A DNA stretch of 64,000 bases, taken from positions 1 through 64,000 of the forward strand of contig MU839167.1 of the NCBI GenBank assembly GCA_030685235.1. The letters run 5' to 3'. The translations under genes and the position numbers were made by a program. Each line of letters opens with the position of its first letter. The first letter of the stretch is position 1. This stretch comes from Copromyces sp. CBS 386.78. Lineage: Eukaryota; Ascomycota; Sordariomycetes; Sordariales; Sordariaceae. This document shows positions 28,055 to 37,960 of this stretch, in pieces. The notes under the pieces are model-generated. The model saw only the letters and a program-made list of their open reading frames with translations, did no database searches and had not been told where the DNA came from.

Positions 28055-28059
28055 GTTAA
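28055..28059. repeat. Target-site duplication (right) of the Gypsy element
   Basis: GTTAA, the partner of 3256-3260; it immediately follows the 3' LTR. Confidence 0.85.
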
Positions 28060-28968
28060 TAATAAAGATTTCCTAATTTAAAACCTACTTTTTAAAATCC
28101 TTAAATTATTTTTTAGCGGTCTCTTTAATAAAGGTTTAATATTCTCGCTTAACGGTAGCAATTTAGTTAATAGGGCGGTAATTAATCTAATATTCAATCT
28201 ATTTTAATTATTTGTAAGTAGATTTATCTTATTCGAAAGTAGTATCGGCGAATTAATTAATAATATAAGTATTTATTTAATTGCGGACTTTTGTATTAAT
28301 ATCGTCGAAGTCCTTCTAATATTTATAGCGGGTATTATATATATTATTAGCCTAATTGTAAATAGCCTTTCCTCCTATGGTAAAGTCCGTAGCGGGGTTA
28401 ATTATTATATCCTCCCTAATATTTTATTTAGTATAGTATTTATCCTCTTCTTTAAAAAAATTTTCGTCGTTAAAATCTTCCCTAATTTCTTGCCGGAATT
28501 AAGCGGTAGTAGTAGCGGCGGTCTTAATACTATCTTCGTTAATTTAAATTTAAATTTAGGTTTAGGTTTGGGCTATTATAATATTTATCGTAATTATTAT
28601 AATAGTCGTTACGACCTTCTTAACCCGGATCCCTCTATTGAATTTAATAAATTCTTTCTTTATTACTAATATATAATCTTTCGCCGGCTTTATAAAGAAG
28701 AAATCTTCTAACTTAAGAAGTAGGACCCTTTAAATTATAGGCCCGTCCTTAAATAATTAATTGCCGAAGTCTTAATTACTTCTAACTAGTCGCTTAAAGG
28801 CTTCGTACTAATTGGGCTAATCGTTTTAAGTTTTGAAGACGACTATAATAGCTTTATTAGTAGATTCTTTTAATAAAGATATAATTAATATTATTAGTTT
28901 CGTAGGGATATTACTTATATCGATTATTATAGCGCTTCTATTGTAAATACGCAAATTAGACTATTAAT
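28060..28968 (-). pseudogene. Copia copy A, 5' interior (leader and gag relic)
   Basis: RIPed interior next to the minus-strand 5' LTR. The bases touching the LTR (TTAGACTATTAAT, 28956-28968) match the reverse complement of the bases following the 5' LTR of Copia copy B at 55195, so this is the primer-binding region. The rest is presumed gag by position; individual domains were not recognised. Confidence 0.65.
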
Positions 28969-29148
28969 TATCAAATGTGACTATATAAAATTAATTGATT
29001 AAAGAGTATGTATAATTGATTCGCCTAGAAGGTCTGGGGGGTGCTGGAGTATCCTAGAGGGACCCAGAAACCAGTAATCTAGGGGGCTGGGCGGCTAACC
29101 CAGATTGAGTATAGCCAGAAACCCAGATATCCACCCTCTAATCTGACA
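28969..29148 (-). repeat. Copia copy A 5' LTR
   Basis: This 180 bp LTR lies on the minus strand. Its outer end is AATCTGACA (29140-29148), the reverse complement of the TGTCAGATT that begins the Copia LTR at 55021. It shares a GC-rich core with that LTR (AGAAGGTCTGGGGGGTGCT at about 29027-29045). Overall it is divergent from copy B, so it is a sister family rather than the same one. The half touching the element interior is AT-only and the outer half is not mutated. No 3' LTR is in the window. Confidence 0.8.
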
Positions 29149-29872
29149 GGTCCCGTCCGTTGCGGGGAGCCCAGGGTTAGAGCGGCCATGGTTCATGGAT
29201 GATGGATGGTTTGAAGCTTGACAGTAACATTTCGCATATTGCATTGCACATTGCCTGTTAACTGTTGTAGGTTGGTGTTGGTGAAAATGGTCATTATGAA
29301 TCTCGCCACCAGGACAACCATATAGCTCTGCTTTTTTTTTTTTTCCTTCAGTCTTTACTAGAGGTAGGTTCGTAATTTTAAGCTCTCTTCAGCCCGAGTT
29401 GGCTGTGTTGTGTCACTGAAATCCCCTTGTTCACGTCCAACCCTGACCTTTATATTACCCAATCCGATGCTATGTATTACTCTTGCACCTTCAACCCTGG
29501 CATCAACCTGGTGACGGCAGACAGACAGGTGGGATTCGCCGGCGTTGCACCACTACCTCGTCTTTTTCTCTGCAATGCATCTTTGTAGTCTACGGCCATT
29601 GGCCTATTTTGAATGCGAAGCTAACAGAGATGGACGAAGAGACCATTCATATTTCACGATAACTTTAGCCCCTTTTGTTTGAAACGCTCTTTGCGGACCC
29701 ATTCGGCAGCGCTTTTTCTAACTTTGGGGTGGACAAACAACCAAACAATGCTCGACCTCAAAAACCAGGGGCAGCATAGAAATCGCTTTCGCCCCCGTTT
29801 GAGATGAGACATGAATGTTCTCCCTGGGGTGTTGACTTGCATCACCTCAACACCGGGCCTTGTTTTCTCTTG

Positions 29873-29940
29873 ATCTTGTCTTGCCTTGCGTCGCCTTGCC
29901 TTGCCTTGCCTTACCTTGCCTTACCTTACCTTACCTTAGC
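29873..29940. repeat. CCTTG/CCTTA pentanucleotide microsatellite
   Basis: A run of CTTGC and CTTAC pentamers, starting in the CTTGTCTTGC region and ending ACCTTACCTTAGCC. The unit drifts from CCTTG to CCTTA along the array. Confidence 0.8.
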
Positions 29941-32900
29941 CTTGCCGAATAATGCCTACCTCAATGAATGCAGTGTTGCTCAGGCCGAACCATTCGAGCT
30001 GTCTAAGCAGCCCTAGGCACCGGAGCCAGTAACTTCGAGAAAGGCAACAAATGAAAGCTGAATGTGGACCCTAATCACTGTCGAGAAAGCCCGACTTGTG
30101 TGTGAGACGAGCTGAATTTGTGTCGCCTTGGGACCTGACGGACCAGAAAAGTTGGGGCCAAGAGGCGAGGGGCACTGCATCCATTGGGCCAACAATCGAA
30201 GCGTCCAGGACTCCCAAAATGCCCCTTGGGGCCAATTTCAGAGAGTGGTCGTCCGAGAAAAAGAAAAGAAAGTACCGGGAGGGAAACCAGGACAGGATTT
30301 TGATCCAGATGGGGAACTGCTGGAAGGTCAAAATCGGAAAAGTTCTGGGTGCGCAAAGTAGCAGAGGGCTCGCAATTCAGAGTCTGCACAGGGCGACGAC
30401 ACGGCATGTTGAGGATGGCACGGATGACACGCCAGGGACCCCGAACGGGTCGTTGTCAGAACCAACTGCCGACCGACCCGACGACAACCGGTCATACGTA
30501 CTCAGTTATTGAGTTTGTCAGTTGTTCCTAGATCATTTTCAGAATTCAATGGTACACCGCTTCATATCGACAACCGACGTTCCAACTTAAACAATGAGAT
30601 TGCAGGGCTGGGAGGTGAGATTTGCTGCAGGTGTTCTGTCGAATTTCAGTTGTCGACGACTTGCGGCGGGAATTGACCGGTACGTACCGCTGCGACAACA
30701 CATATGGACCAATCATAGCCCAGGAACTGATCGTAGGAGGCCCCGCCATTACACCCTCGCTCTGATCCCCCGCTGCCGTCAAGCCCATCAAGGATAGTGG
30801 CGCACTGTGTACCCTCTTCCGCCCTTTTTCGTTACTCTGCCTCGGGCCAGTCACCATGCACTCATCATCTATCCCATGCATCCTTCACCCCCAGAGGCCG
30901 GACTAGAATGACTTCATCAAGCTCATTTCAGACAATGGGATACAGCAACCAGCTGCTACGAAACGGCATTGCCCTCAAGTCCCGCTGGCTCTGCGATTAA
31001 CTGATACTTCACTGCCAGGCTACGACATCTCGCAACAACAGGCAACTGAAGGCAGCATGCTCCTTGGTCAGAGGTACTCGGGCGCTTTTGTTGGTGAATC
31101 AAGGCCATGACCAACTCACCGAATGTCAACTGTCAAGGTTACCAATACCCAAAGTCAGCCAGGCACTGCCTCTTCCACCGTCAGCAGGGTATCCAAAGGG
31201 AAGCCTGGATGGTACAAGGTGGGTTGCACGATTCCATGCTCTCAAGTCTTGGGCACATTATACTGGTTTGGCAAGGACACGAGAGGACACGAGAGGACAC
31301 ACACGAGAGACGGGAGCCCCGTGGCAGGCGGACGCCAACCAACTGAAGGGAACCACAAACCCGAAACTCTGAAATGCCAGACCTACAGGTGGAGTTCCCG
31401 TCGCTGTGCAGAGTTCACGGAGACACTGAAAGATACAGCCAAATATCGAAGGCCCTTCATTGCTGTGTTAATTCCAGGCCGAAATCCCATTTCCACAGCT
31501 GATCCAATCTTCCATACCAGAGGACAGGTCAATGACCATCATCCGGCAGCAACCTTCTCATCAACGGACCAGTCTCAACCTGCCAGGGTTTTCAAGGCAA
31601 ATTAGACACCGGGCAATGAAATCAGGGTTCGAGTGTACGTGCATAGGAGATCCTTGCGCGCACCTCTGCCACCGTCCACGCCAGAGAGCACAGTGCACAG
31701 ACCTTCAACCAACGACGGCTGAATGCAAGTCTGTCTGATAAGGCTCGCGAAGAAGGTACACCATTCGGCGCAACTGGCTTCCGAATCTCGACGCTTTAGT
31801 CCGAAAGCTCGTGATGACCCAGACCAACAGTCCAAAGGCTTCCGGTACTTGTGTTTTCGTTTCGAGGCTGAACGTCCCGGACTTCGCAGATGGTGGCGCC
31901 CTTAGGGCCCAATTGCCAGCTTCCGCTCTGCTGCACTTTTGTAATCTCTTTCTTCCTTGACTGCTGCAGAGCATTTCTGTGAGGAGAAAGGCCGTGTGGA
32001 ATGGGTTCCTGCTAACGGGCAATTCAAGAGACTCAAGTCCTTTGCTATTCGAACAAGATAAACTTCACCAGCTAAACCATCTTTCAGAAGACCTTACATA
32101 TACAATAGCTATAAACCGCAAACCTCGACATCACCAGAACAACAGGTACGCCCATCCCCGCAACGCCGCAACTCGATCTACTGCTGGAGATCAGCCATGA
32201 CCTCTCTCTGCCGGCCGCCCGGCGTTCATCTCACGCTCGCTTAAGAGGGTCTAGCAGCGGCACCTAACGTAGCGTGCTGTACTAAAACCACAAAGGACAG
32301 AGTAGAAGACCCTGAAAGCTTGGGCTGGTACCGTTATCACACCTCCTGTCACTCTCGACTCTTTGACTCCCGATGCATAGCTGATGCCTGTGTTGTGTAA
32401 CAGACACAGATGATCCAAATGGAAGCGCGAAAATGATGCAGGTAGGCGAAAAGTAGATGTACCTGTAGCCAATTCACAAAGTTTTCTCTAACACACGGAG
32501 AAAAAAGACATGGGATGGGGTTGGTGACTATATCCACGGTACACTACGACACTGCTAGTCAGCCAGGCTGACACTGTAGTCCCTGAGACTACACTAGTTC
32601 ATGGACCCTGACTCGCTTGAAACAAACCATCCAGGTACAGTACCTGAGTACGCGCCACCCCGGCTTTCACACAGGAGATCTGAATGTTTCAACAAAGCAG
32701 TTACATGGGAAAGGCTTGGAAGTATACCCAACAATGAAACCATGGGCTTTCTGATCTGTCAGTAAGTATTGATTGGGGATTCTGCAAAACACAACCATGA
32801 AACGTTGGCGATCACAAAACTTATGAAATAAGGTAGATGCCCCAACATCTGCAAGCCAAAACAGGATGAACATCCCAAGCCCAAGCCCAAGCCCAAGCGC

Positions 32901-35900
32901 CCAGGGGCATCAACCGAATCGAACCGAACGAAACCTTCGGCATCGCTGTTGCGGTTTACCCATCCTCGCCATTCAGCTGCCATCTACCTATGACCTATAA
33001 TGCAGCGTGTCAAGGTCACAGTGTTCCCCGCGTATATACCAAAATTTTTTTGGGTGAGATTACAATAAAAGTGTCAAGTCACAAAAGCCTGGGCTGCCAG
33101 GGCATACGTTTTACTGTACCGGGAGGGAAGATCATATGTTAGGTAGATCATGCTACCTTGACATTTGGGAATGTGGTTCGGTTTAGTCAGCGCAGTGATC
33201 AGTGATCGCTCGGGAACCGAACGGGTGGGTAGGTAAGCGAGGACGACAAAGTGCAAAAGGGCTGAAGGGGTAGAAGCATGTTACGGACCACCGGTTGACA
33301 AAAAGGCCATGTGAGGAATTGAAGATCATGACAATTGTTTGTGACCTTTTCAGCGCGATGATAGAAGATGTCTCTGACTAGTTAGTGTACGTAGGTAAAA
33401 ACAGCAAAACACAATGAACGCACAAGAGCTCACTACCTATGTCCCTCACCAAAGCTGTGGTACAAAGATCTCCACCACAGCCGCGCGGTAGTTAGCAAGC
33501 GAAAGAGGCAAAGAGACCGTTTGAGTATTAGTCTAGCCGCCGAACGGTTGGCGCGCCAGCTTGTTTCTTTATTGCTACTCTCCAGCTAGGCTTGGATGGG
33601 CACCTACGTCGGGGGGGTGTTTTTTTTCCTTCTTCTTTTTTCTTTTTTTCTTCTTTTTCGTTGGTGCTCTGTTAGACGCGATATAACGACCGTTTGGCAT
33701 AGTTTTCGGAGTTGGTAGGAAGGTGGGCATGAAGCGAAAGTAGAGGCAGTGTTTGTAGACGATGATGACACAGTGTTTATGTGTGAAAGATGAGAAGGGA
33801 TTCCGGTGATATCCTCGGGCTGATTCCCGAGTTGTTTTTCTGCTTGAGTCGGTTCGGTCGGTCGTCGTCAACTACACTACCTTAATTCCTTGACGTTAGG
33901 GTCTTGTGGAAAGGGTGCAAAATGTGGAAGCGACCAAGTGAAAGTTTCGCGGGTTCGGGTTGACCACAGTTTGGGGCCGGGGGGCCCACAGGGGTAACCC
34001 AATGATGATGGACGCTTAGACCCCCGCCGGATCGGCCCTGCTTTTTGTGGCGGGCCTCTCGTCTCCCGCCGTCCTGGGTAGAGGTATAAAGAGCTGAGCG
34101 GTAGCTTGAAATAAAACTAATTCTGGTTTAACCATGGACGCCTGGCCCGCGAAGGTAAGCTTCAGCATCTGATGTTTTCATCTGGCTCCGGGAGTGTTGA
34201 GTGGGATTTTTTTTGGGGGCACGGTGACGGAATCCCATTCGTGTGAATTTGGCGGTTCTTCTCCGGCCCCACTTTGATTTGTGGTTCCATGTTGGTGGAC
34301 AGGCATGGAAGAGCCCCATGTCGTACTGTACCACTCATTTATGATTGTACTAGTAACTGTCGGGTGTGCACGCCTCATGCCCGTTCTCAAGCTTATTTGA
34401 CTGACCAGATTAAGTTACTGCATTCCAGGTTCTAGATGAAAACGAAGACCGGAGTGGATGTTGACAACACGAAATCGATCATCTTCAAGAGCAAATGCGA
34501 GATCCAAGTGCATCTTGCTGCGCACCTACGTAGATTGAAGACCCGACCCCGTCACGGTCGTCACCTTCTTGCGCCCCTCTACCCCACCGCCGACTTGCGA
34601 AACCTTGTTGGTGCAGATCATCAAGAAGGCCGGGCGTTGGGGCCACCCAGGCTTGGGGGCTGCCAGGGCAGAGCCAAAATGATGATCATGATGGAAGCTT
34701 CAACTCAAGTTCCCCAAGTGACGACGAGAGCCTTCTGCTCCTTTAATTCTGCTACATCTATACCTGGTAGGTGGGAAGGAAAGAAAAAAACAAGAGAGAT
34801 CTTTGCACAATGGCGGGTTCTCAGATTCCCGCAACAAAGAGCGGCAAGACGCCATCTGCTTGGCGGTGTTCGGTTATATCAAAGCTCCAATAGGTGCCGG
34901 GCACACGAACAACCTCCAATTAGTCGGGTCCCGGTTGCGCCGAGTTCGATTCATCTTGCGTAAAAGTCGCAGTGTGCATAGCGATGCTCGTAGTCAGTAA
35001 CCTTGTAGTGGTCCAAGGCACTCTAGTTACCTACGTTGCGAAGCGCCGGGGTCTTTGCCCGCCCTATCGCACATTGCCGTGTGACGTGCATGTTTTCATC
35101 CTGCCTACAACGCCCGTCTCCTTTCTCAACAATCCCATGATAGTCGACTCCGAACTGTTCAGATTCCCAATGGAAGCTGCATAAAAGTTGTCGATAAGAT
35201 CTCCTGGGAGTTGCGAAACTCATCGGCATTCTGATGGTTGTTCCGTACATCCAGTAGATCCGGCCGGGGTGAGCATGCGACGCCGATCTTGGGGAGATCT
35301 TCCTATGAAGGACAGACCGTTTAATGACCGTTACTATGCCCAGAACACCATCGCTGGCTGGGGGGGGGAGAGTGAGCTGCCGTGAACGATGTTTACTTTG
35401 TACGCAGACAGCGACGATATTCACAGACCGGTCTGCTCGTTCTCTTCGGTCGTCCTCAGCCTACCTCTTGCCGTGACCGAGTCACCCGCTCAGCGAGACT
35501 GGGGCTTCCTTGGAGGCCGAGTACTATGTGCTGGTAGGGGAGCGTACGTGGTGTATCACCATCACTAACAGATCTAGTCGATCTTGAAAGTTTCTTCCCA
35601 AGACCTGGCGTATAAAGCGAGTGAGCAGGCATGTTAGTACGGGGATTGGCGAAACTCACCATGTCGTTGACAACGAGGTAGGCACTTGGCCAGACGTTTT
35701 CGTTACAACTTGTACGGGCAACGACAAGAAGGATGAATGCCCGGCTCTGCCAAGCTGTCCGAATTTTGAAATCTCCAAGTACAGTGCACAGTGTCGAAAA
35801 TCGGTGTCCCATGATTGGATCATAGTGCAGATATAGTGGATCCTTGGCGGACAACCAACTCGATTCTGAATGGTGGGTGGGCGGATTCGCAGCAGAAGGG

Positions 35901-36049
35901 GCTTCGCAGCGCAACGCAGCAAGTCTGATGGAGGTGACGACAAACCTACCTTACCTACCTAGTGGGCTGGCGGCCCCTGGGGCTCCTGCAAAGGGACCTG
36001 TCCGCTGCCCTGGGACCCGACTCCTAGTACCTTTAGTCGTCGCATCCAT

Positions 36050-36560
36050 GCCTGCCCGCTGCCCGTCCGCCTCCAGCTTTCTTCCATTCTCTTTTCCCTC
36101 TAGCCCCAGGGCAGGGCAGGGCCACCCCCCCCCCCTTCCCGTCCACTTCACTCTTCCCTCCGCAACCAAACCTGGAGCACATCCACCCAACATCATCCTG
36201 GTTTTTCCTTTTCGACACTCCCACCTCTCTACCTCTCTACAACCTACCTTGCCTTCCTTGGGCCTTGTCTCTTTTGCCCGTGACAAGCTGAAGTGTATGA
36301 TGGAACGAAGCTTCGCTTTACGCTTCCGCTTCTAACCTGGTCACACATTTTGCTTCCCACTTCACTTCCACCGACTGACTGCCAGTCTTTCACCTCACCC
36401 ACCCAGCCCAACCAACCAAGACTGAGTGTTGGGTCAAAGTCAACAGCGGGCGCCCTTACTTCCCATCAAGTACGACGACGACCCTCTCTCTACTAGGCTG
36501 ACTACCTACTGCCTTTCTTTCTCGGGGTGCACTACGCTCTCAAGTCAGCACTCGTGCTAC
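36050..36560 (+). promoter_or_regulatory. Pyrimidine-rich leader/promoter region of MED15
   Basis: The plus strand is dominated by C and T tracts (CCCCCCCCCCCTTCCC near 36125, CTCTCTACCTCTCTACAACC near 36225). CT-rich stretches are frequent upstream of transcription starts in filamentous ascomycetes. The assignment rests on position and composition only. Confidence 0.3.
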
Positions 36561-37347
36561 TCTTTCACTTTTCCTCTCTCTAGAGGCCGAGTCCGATCCT
36601 GTCCTCGACAATCGTGGACGGCCTCTGTTTTTCTCGCACGTCACTTCGGCTTCAGATCATCTAGGCCGCCACCCTGGCATCTCCCACCCCCGACGACTTG
36701 TTTCTTATCTCCAGTGGAGGACGGACTCAATCAACCAAGCATTCTTGCCGGCCCTCATTCTGCCGCGTCACTCCGTCTTCAACCCGATCTGGAAACCCTG
36801 CAGTGGAAATCCGAGGCCGATTGCTAGCTGAGGCCCCATTTTTGCCGCCATTCACGACCTGACCCTCTACCTCGATTTGTCCTGCCGTCCGCACACCGAG
36901 CCCAGATTTCGAAAAGAGTCGAGAGCCGATACTTGGAATCCACGACCGGCATTCCCACGACCCAACCCCGCCGACCGCCTGACTATAGGCTGCCATTACT
37001 TTCTACCTGCCTGACTATAGCAAGCTGGCTTGGACATCATCCAGAGGCCGCGGCTCTCTTCACCTGCAACCTCCATTTCCGCCCTCCTCGTCCGAGCTCC
37101 TGCCTCCTCCGCGTCGGATGCCGAAACCACACAACCCGATTACCTAGGTCATCCGTATCCCACGACTCCTACCTACCCAGTTGCTGTCGCTCGGCCTAAC
37201 TGTTCAGTCGTTCGTACTGCCAGAACCGAGTCGAAAACACCGACAGACGCTTTTGTTCCCACCGCCTGGGGAACTTTGTCTCGTCACTCTTTGCAGCGCA
37301 TCACCACTAGTCGATAGGCGATTGACCGCCATCGGCTTTCTGCGGCC

Positions 37348-37904
37348 ATGGCCGCTAACATGCCGCCGAGGGCCCAGGCCGGGCAAATGATGCAGCCTAA
37401 CGCGATGCAAGTCACTCAAGTCGTTTTATCTAGGTTGAACTCTCAGCCTACGCCAGCGACTGGCTGGCAGGCTACACACATACAGTTGGCGGAACGCGTC
37501 CAAAAGGCATCAGCTTTGTACGCAGCTCGGCCATTACCCGCAAAAATAAGTTTAGAGGCTGACATTCACTCCAGGGCTACCAACGTTAAGTTGGCTGGGC
37601 AAGTCGAGACCTGGCAAGAGGCGGTGAATCACGCGGTTGAATTCGAACGACGGATCTTTATGCAGTCCCCAGATAAGGTGAGAAACCTCCCTCTGCATCA
37701 CAAACCGTCTTAGCTAACTTGACTGACCAACCTCAGCCGACGTACGAGAACGTAATCAATCAGCGATTCCAACAACTTGTAGAACAGCGGCAGGCTCGTG
37801 CTCCTCTTCTCCAACAACAAATGCAAGCCAATGCTATGAGGCAGGCTCAGATGGCCCAGCAACAGCATCAACTTCAACAACAGCACCAGCAGCAACGTCA
37901 ACAC

Positions 37905-37960
<56 letters not shown>

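Larger units (their letters stand above)
98..29148 (-). mobile_element. Ty1/Copia-type LTR retrotransposon (copy A), RIPed and split by a nested insertion
   Basis: A Copia element on the minus strand has its 5' LTR at 28969-29148. Its interior runs leftward through 28060-28968, is interrupted by the Gypsy insertion with its duplicated GTTAA (3256-28059), and resumes at 3255 toward position 98. The minus strand around 300-360 reads as a decayed reverse-transcriptase start (YDAVNTFINAYF-like, then DKEIYIRIP), which matches the same place in the complete Copia copy at 59320-59380. The 3' end and 3' LTR are outside the window. Almost all CpA and TpG are lost and every frame is closed by TAA/TAG, so it is dead. 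Continuity of both halves across the Gypsy insertion is inferred from the target duplication and common orientation. Confidence 0.8.
29149..37347. other. 8.2 kb ordinary-composition DNA without a supportable gene; upstream region of MED15
   Basis: Base composition returns abruptly to genic values after the Copia LTR. The open frames here (up to about 175 codons, for example 34436-34963, 35844-36335 and 31123-31605) overlap one another on both strands. They have no recognisable domain and no matching splice partners, so I call none of them. Simple sequence includes a T run (29331-29344), a CCTTG/CCTTA pentamer array (29873-29940), a CCCAAG array (32876-32898) and a C run near 36125. The last 1.3 kb is pyrimidine-rich, as is common in long fungal leaders. 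Conserved lncRNA or a fast-evolving multi-exon gene cannot be excluded. Confidence 0.5.

Noticed and set aside
98..29148. Centromere as the explanation of the AT-rich block
   Set aside because: The whole block resolves into identifiable RIPed transposons with target duplications. A centromeric role cannot be judged from sequence alone.
30075..30512. Overlapping 110- and 138-codon frames on opposite strands
   Set aside because: Neither has a domain, a credible start context or splice sites, and they exclude each other.
34436..34963. 175-codon plus-strand open frame
   Set aside because: No recognisable domain, atypical composition, no splice partners; it includes chance-like segments and sits among equally open antisense frames.
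35844..36335. 163-codon plus-strand frame in the MED15 leader
   Set aside because: It translates pyrimidine-rich leader sequence (Pro/Ser/Leu runs); a 111-codon frame is open on the opposite strand over the same DNA.
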